Below, one piece after another: positions 16,135-24,353 of a stretch of DNA of 37,451 nt (position 1 is its first letter; every line of letters begins with the position of its first letter). Made by a program: the position numbers and the translations under genes. Location: the NCBI RefSeq assembly GCF_001435525.1, contig NZ_AZDP01000053.1, positions 17,706 to 55,156 on the forward strand, written 5' to 3'. The notes below the pieces were generated by a model. It had not been told where the DNA came from. It saw only the letters and a program-made list of their open reading frames with translations, and ran no database searches. The stretch is from Levilactobacillus koreensis JCM 16448. Lineage in GTDB: Bacteria > Bacillota > Bacilli > Lactobacillales > Lactobacillaceae.

Positions 16135-16677
16135 GTGTTAGAACTAGCGAAATTAGTCCAGCAATCAATTGCGTTGGATGAACAGATAACGGCTGACCGT
16201 CAGATTGAGATGTCGCGTAAGCAGCAGATTGAGAACGCCTACGTGGCACTAGATGTTGAATTGGCCGAGGTGGCTAATACTTCGGAGTGGTTCAAGGTGT
16301 GGAAGACGCACCGGGGCAAGGCCGACGAGGGTCAGACCCCACGGGAGACGCTGCTGACGGAATACACGGATGCTATGGACTTCTTCTTTTTGGTAGCATC
16401 CAAGAAAACCTGGACGCACCTGATTATGATCACGGAAGAAGACCTAACGGGACTGGAGAAGAGCCGGCCCGCTAAGGATCTGGACCAACAATACTTAATT
16501 CTAAAACGGATGGTGTTCAACAGTCACTTTTCCCACCGTCAAGAGGACTTCCGCCACGCTTGGCGGCTGTTCCTGAAGTGGGGCTTTGTCGACTTCGGGT
16601 TTAGTCAAGACGAGATTCAAGCGGCTTACGAAGCAAAACGTCAAGTCAACTTGGATCGGCAAGCGAATAATTATTAG
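16135..16677 (+). CDS. uncharacterised protein, third gene of three-gene operon
   Basis: 180 aa, soluble, mostly helical, function unknown. The N-terminus is a probable coiled coil (LVQQSIALDEQITADRQIEM onward). The middle has aromatic-rich segments (DAMDFFFLVASKKTWTHLIM), and the tail is basic and helical. The start is GTG 16135, with AGGAGG at 16119-16124. A strong terminator follows 6 nt after the stop and closes the operon. No relation to the two upstream proteins is visible in sequence. Confidence 0.85.
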   Translation: MLELAKLVQQSIALDEQITADRQIEMSRKQQIENAYVALDVELAEVANTSEWFKVWKTHRGKADEGQTPRETLLTEYTDAMDFFFLVASKKTWTHLIMITEEDLTGLEKSRPAKDLDQQYLILKRMVFNSHFSHRQEDFRHAWRLFLKWGFVDFGFSQDEIQAAYEAKRQVNLDRQANNY

Positions 16678-16683
16678 TATTAG

Positions 16684-16718
16684 GGAGTTCTGAATGTGAT
16701 TGTTCAGAGCTCCTTTTT
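16684..16718 (+). terminator. terminator of the three-gene operon
   Basis: GGAGTTCTGAA / TTCAGAGCTCC (11 bp) with loop tgtgattg, then six T residues. Confidence 0.9.
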
Positions 16719-16749
16719 TGATGGACTGAGTTGTGTGGACTGGACCGTA

Positions 16750-16840
16750 CCGTGGCTACCAGAGATTCCGCCTGTGGGGGCGCTTCGGACTGGAAGAGGC
16801 CATCAGTCTTATCGCTCGCTTTGAAGCCACGCCAAGGCCA
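16750..16840 (-). repeat. type A structured repeat, copy A3 (5'-truncated, inverted)
   Basis: On the minus strand it holds CGTGGCTTCAAAG, GCGAGCGATAAGACTG, TTCCAGTCCGAAGCG and CCCCCACAGGCGGAATC, in the order of copy A5. The 5' half is lost, including the partner arm of the central hairpin, and the 3' end is degenerate. Confidence 0.65.
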
Positions 16841-16851
16841 CTTGCCAAATA

Positions 16852-16873
16852 TGAACTTACATATGTCAGTTCA
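16852..16873. promoter_or_regulatory. 22-nt near-perfect palindrome between two repeats
   Basis: The outer arms TGAACT and AGTTCA flank ACATATGT, with a single mismatched pair (t/c). It lies midway between A3 and A4, whose 5' ends face each other, about 300 nt upstream of the tetR start. It has the size and symmetry of a repressor site. The remaining gap (16874-16926) shows nothing else. Confidence 0.45.
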
Positions 16874-16926
16874 CGGAGATACTAGCTGAGCATCACGTTT
16901 GGATATTATGTGGTGGAAATGTTGCT

Positions 16927-17046
16927 TGTCATGGAAGAGCACAATCAGAGCCGGAGGAGGCCAGGGACGACCTCAAAGACACGTGTTTTTCGTGGCTTTG
17001 AGGCGTTCCCCATAGCAGGCGGAATCCCTGGCAGCCGGAGTGCGGC
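16927..17046 (+). repeat. type A structured repeat, copy A4 (short form)
   Basis: TGTCATGGAAGAGCACAAT, then AGAGCCGGAGGAGGCCAGGGA. The outer stem is GCCAGGGA/TCCCTGGC. The central hairpin is CCTCAAAG (16971-16978)/CTTTGAGG (16996-17003) with inner CACG/CGTG. The fourth hairpin is missing. The block GCGTTCCCCATAGCAG and the end hairpin GCCG-gag-tgCGGC are present. It lies upstream of tetR on the same strand. Confidence 0.8.
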
Positions 17047-17122
17047 TATTCTTAGTCAGTATAATTCACTAAACGTTTTTACCGGATAATTCAATAAGCC
17101 AGTGAATTAGGGAACGAAAAAC

Positions 17123-17151
17123 TTGTCAGCGGCGCTAAAAATCGGTATGGT
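17123..17151 (+). promoter_or_regulatory. tetR promoter with direct repeat
   Basis: TTGTCA (17123-17128), 17-nt spacer, TATGGT (17146-17151). AAAATCGGTATGG occurs twice, at 17138-17150 and 17166-17178, 28 nt apart. The first copy covers the -10 and the second covers the annotated start codon, an arrangement that could serve autoregulation. Confidence 0.6.
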
Positions 17152-17174
17152 TTTAAGTAAGTAACAAAATCGGT

Positions 17175-17825
17175 ATGGGACGGAAGGAGCGGGGGATTAT
17201 CAGCCAATTAGATCCACGGGTGGTGCGGACCAACGAGCAGTTGCGCCAAGCACTCAGCGAGCTATTACAGCAGCAATCATTGCAGCAAATTTCAGTTCAG
17301 AAACTGACCAGTACGGCTCAACTGACGCGGGGGACCTTTTACCTGCACTATAAAGACAAAACGGATTTTTATGAACAGACGGAACAACAGGTCATTGACG
17401 AGTGGTTTGCAACGGCCAGAACGGTGATTGCACCTGAAGGAAAATCCATGAGTGGTTTTTCTTTGGGCCCGGCATTGCGCTACGTTGATCGGCATCACCA
17501 GATTTTGACGGTGCTGTTACACCCCCAGTTCACCCAATTCCGACCACGGCTACAGCAACGCTTTGAGCGAGAATTGCTGGCGTTTAGTCAACAGCTCCCG
17601 GCTACGGCGTCTGAGGGATCACCAATTGACATTCAGATCACCTTTTTAACGAGTGCTTTTCTGGGGTTGGTCGAGCACTGGCTAAACGACAATCGGCGCT
17701 ACCGTTCTGAATTTCTAGCACAATCTTTTCGGCAATTAGCAACGCCAGATGTCACGCCACTAGCGGCTTGGTTCGCTTTGTCTGGGACGGACATCGCGTT
17801 GCATTCAGAAAAAAGCTTGACGTAG
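17175..17825 (+). CDS. TetR/AcrR family transcriptional regulator
   Basis: 216 aa. N-terminal helix-turn-helix: LRQALSELLQQQSLQQISVQKLTSTAQLTRGTFYLHYKDKTDFYEQ, the TetR pattern with the recognition helix ending in TFYLHYKDK. The C-terminal ligand domain (about 70-216) is divergent. The ligand and targets are unknown. ATG 17175 gives the longest reading but has no ribosome site, and the promoter predicts only a short leader. AAGGAG (17184-17189) lies inside the frame, 6 nt before an in-frame ATT (17196). No drug-efflux gene is next to it, so autoregulation or a distant target is likely. Confidence 0.88.
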   Translation: MGRKERGIISQLDPRVVRTNEQLRQALSELLQQQSLQQISVQKLTSTAQLTRGTFYLHYKDKTDFYEQTEQQVIDEWFATARTVIAPEGKSMSGFSLGPALRYVDRHHQILTVLLHPQFTQFRPRLQQRFERELLAFSQQLPATASEGSPIDIQITFLTSAFLGLVEHWLNDNRRYRSEFLAQSFRQLATPDVTPLAAWFALSGTDIALHSEKSLT

Positions 17826-17867
17826 CTGACCCCATCAAGTATAATTTTCATGTTGTATTTGTGGACT

Positions 17868-17950
17868 TCCACAGCTGCAACCGCTCGGGACAAGTCATTA
17901 AGTTTTCCGCCTTGCGGAGCACTTGTTTTCGGCGAGTCTAAGTCTAAATA
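17868..17950 (+). promoter_or_regulatory. ribosomal protein L21 leader RNA
   Basis: Upstream of rplU, CAAGT/ACTTG pairs around an inner CCGC-ctt-GCGG hairpin (17891-17925). CTCG/CGAG gives an outer stem. This fits the L21 leader of Firmicutes, through which L21 is thought to repress its own operon. The match is by location and shape only. Confidence 0.6.
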
Positions 17951-17969
17951 TATAAGGAGGTGCACACAC

Positions 17970-18278
17970 ATGTACGCAATTATCGTAACTGGCGGCAAGC
18001 AGTACAAGGTCGAAGCAGGCCAAGCTGTTTACGTCGAAAAGTTGAACGTTGAAGCTGGTGAAAAGGTTACTTTTGACCAAGTTGTCTTTGTCGGTGGTGA
18101 CAAGCCTAAGATCGGGACGCCAACTGTTGCAGGTGCAACCGTTACTGGAACTGTTGAAAAGCAGGGTCTGGAAAAGAAGGTTGTTACTTTCAAGTACAAG
18201 GCCAAGAAGGGCCAACATACGAAGAAGGGTCACCGTCAACCATACACCAAGGTTGTCGTTGATGCTATCAACGCTTAA
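17970..18278 (+). CDS. rplU: 50S ribosomal protein L21
   Basis: Large-subunit protein of 102 aa that binds 23S rRNA. It begins [18 protein letters not shown], and the C-terminal signature [26 protein letters not shown] is complete. AAGGAGGTG lies 9 nt upstream of the ATG. It heads the rplU-prp-rpmA operon that is standard in Firmicutes and has a leader region for autoregulation. Confidence 0.97.
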   Translation: MYAIIVTGGKQYKVEAGQAVYVEKLNVEAGEKVTFDQVVFVGGDKPKIGTPTVAGATVTGTVEKQGLEKKVVTFKYKAKKGQHTKKGHRQPYTKVVVDAINA

Positions 18279-18306
18279 AGCCTAAAGATTAAGAGAGGCG
18301 ATCTCG

Positions 18307-18645
18307 ATGATTCATGCGACGTTCCATCATGGAGCTAACCGAATCGATTCATTCCAAATCACTGGCCACGCTGACTCAGGTGAGTATGGTCAAGACATTG
18401 TTTGCGCTGCGGTCTCGGTGCTTGCGATTACGACGGTCAACGGTCTACAACGAATCGCTAAGATTCCCATAGACGTTGAAAATCGTGATCAGGAAGGTGG
18501 TTATCTGGAAGTCCACCTTCCACCAAAGCTGGAAGCAACGACCGAATTAAAGGGACAAACACTCCTCCAGAGTTTTGCGGATGGGTTAAGAGATGTCGCC
18601 ACAAATTACGCGGACTATATAGAATTCGCTGAAATAAAAGATTAA
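18307..18645 (+). CDS. prp: ribosomal-processing cysteine protease Prp
   Basis: 112 aa. In Firmicutes Prp removes the N-terminal extension of L27 before it enters the ribosome. The catalytic His lies in ITGHADSGEYG and the Cys in DIVCAAVSVLA, both as in the family. It lies between rplU and rpmA, whose product here has the cleavable extension, so the enzyme and its substrate are encoded together. The ATG follows GAGAGGCG. The spacing to rpmA is 18 nt. Confidence 0.95.
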   Translation: MIHATFHHGANRIDSFQITGHADSGEYGQDIVCAAVSVLAITTVNGLQRIAKIPIDVENRDQEGGYLEVHLPPKLEATTELKGQTLLQSFADGLRDVATNYADYIEFAEIKD

Positions 18646-18663
18646 ATTGCGGAGGTGAAACTT

Positions 18664-18963
18664 ATGCTGATGAACATGAACTTACAATTCTTCTCTCACC
18701 ATAAAGGTGGTGGGTCTACTGCTAACGGTCGTGACTCTGCTGGTCGTCGTCTTGGGACGAAGGCTGCTGACGGTTCTACTGTTACCAGTGGTTCTATCCT
18801 TTACCGCCAACGTGGGACGCACATCTACCCAGGCTTGAACGTAGGCCGCGGTGGTGACGATACTTTGTTTGCCAAGGTTGCTGGCGTCGTTAAATTCGAA
18901 CGTCTTGGCCGCGACAAGCGTCAAGTATCCGTATACCCAGTTGCTGAAGAAGTAGCTAAATAA
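18664..18963 (+). CDS. rpmA: 50S ribosomal protein L27 with Prp-cleaved extension
   Basis: 99 aa. It begins [19 protein letters not shown]. The segment [11 protein letters not shown] marks the Prp site, after which the mature N-terminus reaches the peptidyl-transfer centre. The conserved [12 protein letters not shown] follows. GGAGGTGA at 18651-18658 fits ATG 18664, and a GTG 9 nt upstream lies inside the ribosome site. A strong terminator follows after the stop. Confidence 0.96.
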   Translation: MLMNMNLQFFSHHKGGGSTANGRDSAGRRLGTKAADGSTVTSGSILYRQRGTHIYPGLNVGRGGDDTLFAKVAGVVKFERLGRDKRQVSVYPVAEEVAK

Positions 18964-18964
18964 C

Positions 18965-19032
18965 ACGAGGTTTTCCTCGTAACGACTGAAGAGCTTGAGG
19001 CGAGACCAATTCGCTTTGAGTTCTTCTTTTTT
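18965..19032 (+). terminator. terminator of the rplU-prp-rpmA operon
   Basis: A small perfect hairpin ACGAGG-tttt-CCTCGT (18965-18980) comes first. A 16-bp stem (18988-19003 with 19011-19026, five G-T pairs) and six T residues follow. Confidence 0.85.
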
Positions 19033-19056
19033 CTCTATTAAAAGGAGGATGGGTCA

Positions 19057-20121
19057 ATGACATCACGAATTGAACGGTTGCAAGCACAATTTGCGACGCT
19101 GAGCATCGATAGCTTTCTAGTCTCCTCGGCCAGTAACCAGCAGTATTTAGCTGGAGCTAGTGTTGAGGGTGGCGATGGTTACTTGTTAGTGACGGCGAAA
19201 CGTGCGGTCTTTATTACGGACGCTCGTTACCAGTCGGAATTGGCGGCGACCATGCCAGATATGCCAAAGATTATCACTCGTGACTATCTACAGGCCGTTG
19301 AAGAGGTCCTAGAGGCCGATGACGCGACAGTGTTAGGCCTTGAGGATAGTTTGACCTTGGCCGAGTTCGACTGGTTAGACGAGCATTTAATGAGTGACAT
19401 CGTGCCACTGGCCAATGTTGTCGATCAGTTGCGACAGGTCAAGGAACCGGCCGAATTGGCTGCGATTCGCCGAGCAACGGCGCTGACCAGCGAAGGGGTC
19501 GCGGCCTTATTTGATGTCTTGGCGCCAGGAATGACCGAGCGCGAGGCGGCTCAGTGGCTAGAACGCTGGATGCAAGACCACGGCGCGACCGGTCCCAGTT
19601 TTGGGACCATCGTTGCCAGCGGTGTGCGTTCCGCTTGGCCGCATGGTCAGGCCAGTGATAAAGTGATGGCAACCGGTGAGTTGGTGACCATTGACTGCGG
19701 TTTTTACGTGGACAGCTATACGTCTGATTTGACCCGAACGGTGGCTTTAGGTGATCCCGGTGCGGACCTTAAGGCTGCTTATCAGGCCGTTCAGACGGCC
19801 CAAGAAAAGATCATTGCGGCGACTAATCCGGGCGCAACGGGTGATGAGATCGATCACGCGGGGCGGGATTTCTTGACGGAACAAGGTTACGGGGATGCCT
19901 TTATCCATGGTACCGGTCACGGTATCGGCTTAGACATCCACGAAGGCCCGAACATTGGACGTGGTTGGCCAGATGTGATGGCGGCAAATGAAGTTGTCAC
20001 CGCAGAGCCAGGTGTGTACTTTGCCGGCAAGGGTGGTATCCGCATTGAAGACGATGTGTTGGTCACGGAAACGGGTCATGAAGTCCTCACGACGACGCCC
20101 CGGAATTTAATTATTCTGTAA
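19057..20121 (+). CDS. M24 family Xaa-Pro aminopeptidase/dipeptidase
   Basis: Two-metal peptidase of 354 aa, cytosolic, that releases the residue N-terminal to proline in peptides. The N-terminal creatinase-like domain spans about 1-130. The catalytic domain has metal ligands D and D in TIDCGFYVDSYTSDLTRTV, His in GTGHGIGLDIHEGPNIG, Glu in VTAEPGVYF and Glu in GIRIEDDVLV. AAGGAGGATG precedes the ATG. It lies just before efp, as yqhT does in Bacillus. Aminopeptidase (PepP) or dipeptidase (PepQ) cannot be told apart here. Confidence 0.93.
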   Translation: MTSRIERLQAQFATLSIDSFLVSSASNQQYLAGASVEGGDGYLLVTAKRAVFITDARYQSELAATMPDMPKIITRDYLQAVEEVLEADDATVLGLEDSLTLAEFDWLDEHLMSDIVPLANVVDQLRQVKEPAELAAIRRATALTSEGVAALFDVLAPGMTEREAAQWLERWMQDHGATGPSFGTIVASGVRSAWPHGQASDKVMATGELVTIDCGFYVDSYTSDLTRTVALGDPGADLKAAYQAVQTAQEKIIAATNPGATGDEIDHAGRDFLTEQGYGDAFIHGTGHGIGLDIHEGPNIGRGWPDVMAANEVVTAEPGVYFAGKGGIRIEDDVLVTETGHEVLTTTPRNLIIL

Positions 20122-20135
20122 GTGACCCACGTATC

Positions 20136-20165
20136 TTGCTTTTTAGGGGTAAGAATTGATATTAT
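20136..20165 (+). promoter_or_regulatory. efp promoter
   Basis: TTGCTT (20136-20141), 18-nt spacer, TATTAT (20160-20165). This lets efp and the genes after it be transcribed apart from the peptidase. Confidence 0.55.
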
Positions 20166-20198
20166 AAAGAGGACATATTTTAGGAGGCTGAACACATT

Positions 20199-20759
20199 AT
20201 GGCAATTTCGACTGCTGATTTTAAAAACGGTTTAACTATTGAAGTGGATCACGCAATTTGGCGCATCATTGAATTCCAACACGTTAAGCCAGGTAAGGGT
20301 GGCGCTTTCGTTCGTTCAAAGCTAAAGAACTTGCGGACGGGTGCCGTTCAGGAAAAGACTTTCCGTGCCGGTGCTAAGATGGAACAAGCTGACATTCAGA
20401 CGCGTTCTATGCAATACCTGTACGAAGATGGCGATAACCGGGTCTTCATGGACACCGACAACTTCGAACAAATCGAAGTTCCTGGTGAAAACATCAAGGA
20501 CCAACTCCCATACTTGCAAGAAAACATGAACGTTGACTTGGTTCAATACGGTTCCGAAGTTCTCGGTATCGAAGTACCAAACACGGTTGTCTTGGAAGTT
20601 GTTGCTACGGAACCTGGTATCAAGGGGAACACCGCTTCTGGTGGTTCCAAGCCTGCTACCATGAACACTGGCTTAGTCGTTCAAGTGCCATTCTTCGTTA
20701 ACGAAGGCGACAAGCTCTCTATCAACTCTACCGACGGGACTTACATTTCTCGCGCATAG
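20199..20759 (+). CDS. efp: translation elongation factor P
   Basis: Relieves ribosome stalling at polyproline. 186 aa in three beta-barrel domains. The tip loop of domain I is [16 protein letters not shown], with the conserved Lys in PGKGG that is modified in many bacteria. The C-terminal signature [23 protein letters not shown] is complete. AGGAGG precedes the ATG. It is followed by yqhY and nusB, as in Bacillus, but accB and accC, which stand between them there, are absent. Confidence 0.97.
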   Translation: MAISTADFKNGLTIEVDHAIWRIIEFQHVKPGKGGAFVRSKLKNLRTGAVQEKTFRAGAKMEQADIQTRSMQYLYEDGDNRVFMDTDNFEQIEVPGENIKDQLPYLQENMNVDLVQYGSEVLGIEVPNTVVLEVVATEPGIKGNTASGGSKPATMNTGLVVQVPFFVNEGDKLSINSTDGTYISRA

Positions 20760-20796
20760 TTTCACACACGTTTAATCAGTAAGGGAGGGTCAACGA

Positions 20797-21237
20797 ATGG
20801 CAGAAGATACTAATATCATTTTAGAATCAAAGGAACCCGCTTTAGGCAAAATCGAAGTGGCACCGCAAGTCCTCGAAATTATTGTGGGCATTGCTGCTAG
20901 CCAAACTGAAGGTGTTGCTCGGATGCGGGGGTCTCTGGCAAACAGCGTCACGGAATTATTCGGTCGCAAGGAACAACATGGCAAGGGCGTTAAATTAGTC
21001 TTTGACGGCGACGAATTAGCGGTTGATGTTTACGTTTACTTGAATTATGGGGTTGCCGTGCCAAAGGTCGCCTTAGCCATTCAAGATAGCGTCAAGCAAC
21101 AATTGTTGTTCATGACGGACCTCGATTTACGTGAAGTTAACGTTCACGTGGAAGGCGTCATTCCCGAAAAGACGGCGCAACAGGTCGACCCTGATAACCT
21201 GTTTAACCAGAGCGATGAAGGAGACAGTGACCAATAG
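20797..21237 (+). CDS. yqhY: Asp23/Gls24 family protein YqhY
   Basis: 146 aa, soluble, acidic at the C-terminus. The conserved stretch is GKIEVAPQVLEIIVGIAASQTEGV, followed by DVYVYLNYGVAVPKVALAIQDSVKQQL. The family is linked to envelope stress and, for YqhY, to control of fatty-acid synthesis (acetyl-CoA carboxylase) in Bacillus. The stop overlaps the nusB GTG by one base. AGGGAGG precedes the ATG. The lack of accBC beside it leaves its role here open. Confidence 0.9.
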   Translation: MAEDTNIILESKEPALGKIEVAPQVLEIIVGIAASQTEGVARMRGSLANSVTELFGRKEQHGKGVKLVFDGDELAVDVYVYLNYGVAVPKVALAIQDSVKQQLLFMTDLDLREVNVHVEGVIPEKTAQQVDPDNLFNQSDEGDSDQ

Positions 21238-21665
21238 TGACACTTACACGACATCAAATTCGGGAACGGGCGTTTCAAATGTTATTTGCGTTGAACGCCA
21301 ATCCCGATTCCGATCACGATGCGTTGTACCAACGTGTTCTGACGGACGACCCGAACCAAACCGTTCCCGTACCAGACTACCTGCAAACGTTAGTGACGGG
21401 TGTCTTGGCACATCAAAGCGAGTTGGACGCACAAATCGACCAGTATTTAAGTACCGGTTGGCAGTTGAAGCGAATTGCGAAGACTGACCTTGTGATTCTC
21501 CGATTAGCATTTTTTGAAATTGACTACGTGGAAGAAGTGCCTGACCGTGTAGCCGTTAACGAAGCCTTGGAATTAGCCAAGAACTTCAGTGACGACCGTT
21601 CACGACGGTTCATTAACGGTGTGTTAGCACATACCTTAGACGAACCTTTGGATTCACAATCTTAG
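21237..21665 (+). CDS. nusB: transcription antitermination factor NusB
   Basis: RNA-binding protein of 142 aa, all helical, that binds boxA of rRNA leaders with NusE/S10 to prevent early termination. It starts MTLTRHQIRERAFQMLFALNANPD and has RIAKTDLVILRLAFFEI and VAVNEALELAKNFSDDRSRRFINGVL, which are typical. The start is GTG, overlapping the stop of yqhY. A terminator follows 10 nt after its stop. Confidence 0.95.
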   Translation: MTLTRHQIRERAFQMLFALNANPDSDHDALYQRVLTDDPNQTVPVPDYLQTLVTGVLAHQSELDAQIDQYLSTGWQLKRIAKTDLVILRLAFFEIDYVEEVPDRVAVNEALELAKNFSDDRSRRFINGVLAHTLDEPLDSQS

Positions 21666-21674
21666 TCATTAATT

Positions 21675-21712
21675 AGACCAACCGCTAAATTACTAGTGGC
21701 TGGTCTTTTTTT
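21675..21712 (+). terminator. terminator of nusB
   Basis: AGACCA-a-CCGCTA / TAGTGG-c-TGGTCT stem, followed by T residues. Confidence 0.9.
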
Positions 21713-21762
21713 AGACCGGGACTTAAAACCTTAAAAACTAAAACCAGATTGTGATAGCTGGT

Positions 21763-21784
21763 CGCCGCAGTGCGGTAATTTCAC
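21763..21784 (+). repeat. type A repeat 3' end fragment
   Basis: GCCGCAGTGCGGT followed by AATTTCAC equals the last part of type A copies (A5: GCCGGAGTGCGGC then AATTTCAC). CCAG/CTGG pairing lies just upstream (21744-21761). An extended -10 (TGC-TAAAAT, 21862-21870) for folD follows. Confidence 0.5.
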
Positions 21785-21906
21785 CTCAACCCGCTATTAA
21801 TTTTTTAATGTTAAATGAATCATCTGAGGCGTACTGGAAGGTCCCGTTTTGGGGCTGACTATGCTAAAATAGAACGTAACTTTGAATTTTGGGGAGGACG
21901 AGCTTC

Positions 21907-22773
21907 ATGACGACGATCATTGATGGTAAGCAACTGGCAAAAGAGGTCAATGCACAGACCAAAGACCGGGTGGCTGCCTTAACACAGCGTGGAATTACGC
22001 CCGGATTAGCCGTAATTATCGTGGGGGATGACCTGGCTAGTGCGATTTATGTCCGTAATAAGCATAAAAAAGCGACCCAGCTCGGCATCAACTCAATCGT
22101 GCGGCAATTGCCCGCTACGGTCAGCCAAGCAGAATTAGTCGCCATTGTTCAGGCATACAATGCTGATCCGGCAATCCACGGTATTTTGGTTCAATCGCCC
22201 TTACCCGTTGGTTTAGATGAACAGGCCATCGTGGCGACCATTGATCCCGCTAAGGATGTCGATGGCTTTCATCCGTTGAACGTCGGCCGGCTATTTGCGA
22301 ACCTACCTGGCAAGTATCCCGTTTCCTGCACGCCACGGGGCATCATGACCATGCTAGACTCCCTGAACCTTCATTTACGAGGCAAGCGGGCAGTTGTTGT
22401 GGGTCGTAGCCGCATCGTCGGTCGGCCCATGGCAGCCATGCTGATCAATGCCGACATGACGGTCAGTGTCGCCCACGTTTACACGAAGGATCTGAGTGAG
22501 CTTACCCGTGAGGCAGACGTGTTAGTCGTCGCGACCGGTGTGACGCATTTGATCAAACGAAACGACGTGAAACCCGGCGCCATTGTGATCGACGTGGGAA
22601 TGGACCGTGATGAGAATGGCAAATTGACCGGTGATGTGGATTTCGACGGCGTCTTTGACCGGGCGGGGGCCATTACGCCCGTGCCGGGTGGTGTGGGCCC
22701 CATGACCATTGCGACGTTGATGCAACAGACAGTAGACCTATGTGAGTGGAGTGAGCAACTTGGCAACGACTGA
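21907..22773 (+). CDS. folD: bifunctional methylene-THF dehydrogenase/methenyl-THF cyclohydrolase
   Basis: Interconverts 5,10-methylene-THF and 10-formyl-THF with NADP. 288 aa. The signatures are GILVQSPLPVGLDEQ with catalytic Lys in VRNKHKKATQ, VVGRSRIVGRPMAAML, and the C-terminal PGGVGPMTIATLMQQTVD. ATG 21907 has GGGGAGG at 21891-21897, and an in-frame TTG upstream lies before the ribosome site. Its end overlaps xseA by 14 nt, so it heads the folD-xseA-xseB-ispA-tlyA transcript, the typical Bacillus order. Confidence 0.96.
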   Translation: MTTIIDGKQLAKEVNAQTKDRVAALTQRGITPGLAVIIVGDDLASAIYVRNKHKKATQLGINSIVRQLPATVSQAELVAIVQAYNADPAIHGILVQSPLPVGLDEQAIVATIDPAKDVDGFHPLNVGRLFANLPGKYPVSCTPRGIMTMLDSLNLHLRGKRAVVVGRSRIVGRPMAAMLINADMTVSVAHVYTKDLSELTREADVLVVATGVTHLIKRNDVKPGAIVIDVGMDRDENGKLTGDVDFDGVFDRAGAITPVPGGVGPMTIATLMQQTVDLCEWSEQLGND

Positions 22774-24112
22774 TTACCTAACAGTCACAGCGTTAACCCA
22801 ATATTTAAAACGAAAATTCGACGTCGACCCCTATCTAGGCAAGGTGTATCTGACCGGTGAAATTTCCAACTTTCGCTTACGGCCACACGCCCACCAGTAC
22901 TTTAGTCTAAAGGACGACCATGCCAAAATTAGTGCCATCATGTTCCGTTCGGCATTTGAAAAGTTAAAGTTCACGCCGGAAACGGGGATGAAGGTCTTGG
23001 TCACCGGGCGAATCTCCCTGTACGAACCCAGTGGTAGCTATCAGATCTACGTGGAGCGGATGGAGCCAGATGGAATTGGTCAGCTCTACCAAGCCTATGA
23101 GCAGTTAAAGCAGAAGTTGGAAACGGAGGGCCTTTTCTCGGCGCCCAAACGGCCATTACCACGCTTTCCCAAGCGAATCGCGGTGATCACGAGTCCCAGT
23201 GGCGCCGTTATCCGTGATATCATTACGACCACGCGGCGGCGTTATCCCATCGCACAGATCGTCTTGTATCCGGCGGTCGTTCAGGGCGACGGGGCGGCGC
23301 CTGATCTGGTGCGCCAGATTCAACGGGTCAACGCGGCCGGCACCTATGACACCCTGATCATTGGCCGGGGCGGTGGGTCGATCGAAGACCTGTGGCCCTT
23401 TAACGAAGAGAGTGTGGCGCGGGCCATTGCGGCTAGTCAGATTCCAGTGATCTCATCGGTCGGGCACGAAACGGATACCACGATTGCCGATCTGGTCGCC
23501 GATGTCCGGGCGGCAACGCCCACGGCTGCGGCAGAATTGGCGGTGCCCGTGTTGAGCGACGAGCTGTTAAAATTACAGCAGCAACGCACCCGACTCTTAA
23601 ATGCAATGGCCAACCGCATCAATTTTCAGCAGGAACGTCTGAATAAGTTGATGACGGCTTACGTTTTCCGGCAACCACAGCGACTGTATGAAACGTACGT
23701 CCAACGGTTGGACCGGGCACAACAGGCGCTGAATCGTAACGTTCAGACGCAGGTTCAACAGGCGACGCAACGCTTTCAATTTGCCCGCCAAGGCCTGGTT
23801 GCTCAGTCACCGTTGGCGCGGGTTCAACGCGATCAACAGACCGTTAGTCAGACGACTGAGCGGTTAACGACCGAGATGAAGCGTTACATGGCCAAGCAAC
23901 AGGAGCACGTCGGCCAATTGGCGAGTGGCTTGGATTACCTGAGCCCACTGAAGATCATGGGCAGAGGGTACAGTTACGTCACGCAAAATGACCACGTCGC
24001 CAGAACAACGGCCGATTTACAGCCGGGACTTGCCACGATTCATTTGAGTGACGGCACCGCTGAAGCAGAAATTAAATCTATTAAACCAGCAACGGAGGAT
24101 CAACATGAGTGA
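22760..24112 (+). CDS. xseA: exodeoxyribonuclease VII large subunit
   Basis: 450 aa. With several XseB copies it degrades single-stranded DNA from both ends. An OB-fold N-terminal domain ([35 protein letters not shown]) is followed by the catalytic part with [28 protein letters not shown] and [17 protein letters not shown] long coiled coil (about 265-400) and a C-terminal segment complete it. TTG 22760 gives MATTDYL, the usual N-terminus, with GGAGTGAG upstream. A GTG six codons earlier is the alternative. It overlaps folD and xseB. Confidence 0.94.
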   Translation: MATTDYLTVTALTQYLKRKFDVDPYLGKVYLTGEISNFRLRPHAHQYFSLKDDHAKISAIMFRSAFEKLKFTPETGMKVLVTGRISLYEPSGSYQIYVERMEPDGIGQLYQAYEQLKQKLETEGLFSAPKRPLPRFPKRIAVITSPSGAVIRDIITTTRRRYPIAQIVLYPAVVQGDGAAPDLVRQIQRVNAAGTYDTLIIGRGGGSIEDLWPFNEESVARAIAASQIPVISSVGHETDTTIADLVADVRAATPTAAAELAVPVLSDELLKLQQQRTRLLNAMANRINFQQERLNKLMTAYVFRQPQRLYETYVQRLDRAQQALNRNVQTQVQQATQRFQFARQGLVAQSPLARVQRDQQTVSQTTERLTTEMKRYMAKQQEHVGQLASGLDYLSPLKIMGRGYSYVTQNDHVARTTADLQPGLATIHLSDGTAEAEIKSIKPATEDQHE

Positions 24113-24353
24113 AGAAACGAAACCGACTTTTGAAGAGAACTTAACGACGTTAGAACAGATCGTCGCGCAACTTGAGCAGGGGGATATTCCGTTGGAACAG
24201 GCCTTGGCGCAATTCCAGAAGGGGGTGGCCTTAAGTAAGGACTTACAAACGACCTTGCAGGATGCCGAGAAGACGTTGACGACGATGATGTCTGACGACG
24301 ACCAAGAAGTTGCTTTTGAGACGCCACAAGGGGGCGCTGGTGATGCCAAGTGA
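24105..24353 (+). CDS. xseB: exodeoxyribonuclease VII small subunit
   Basis: 82 aa, helical, partner of Xse[20 protein letters not shown] and [19 protein letters not shown] are the family signature. CGGAGG lies just upstream of ATG 24105, inside the end of xseA, so the two subunits are translationally coupled. The C-terminus overlaps the start of ispA by 11 nt. Confidence 0.95.
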   Translation: MSEETKPTFEENLTTLEQIVAQLEQGDIPLEQALAQFQKGVALSKDLQTTLQDAEKTLTTMMSDDDQEVAFETPQGGAGDAK

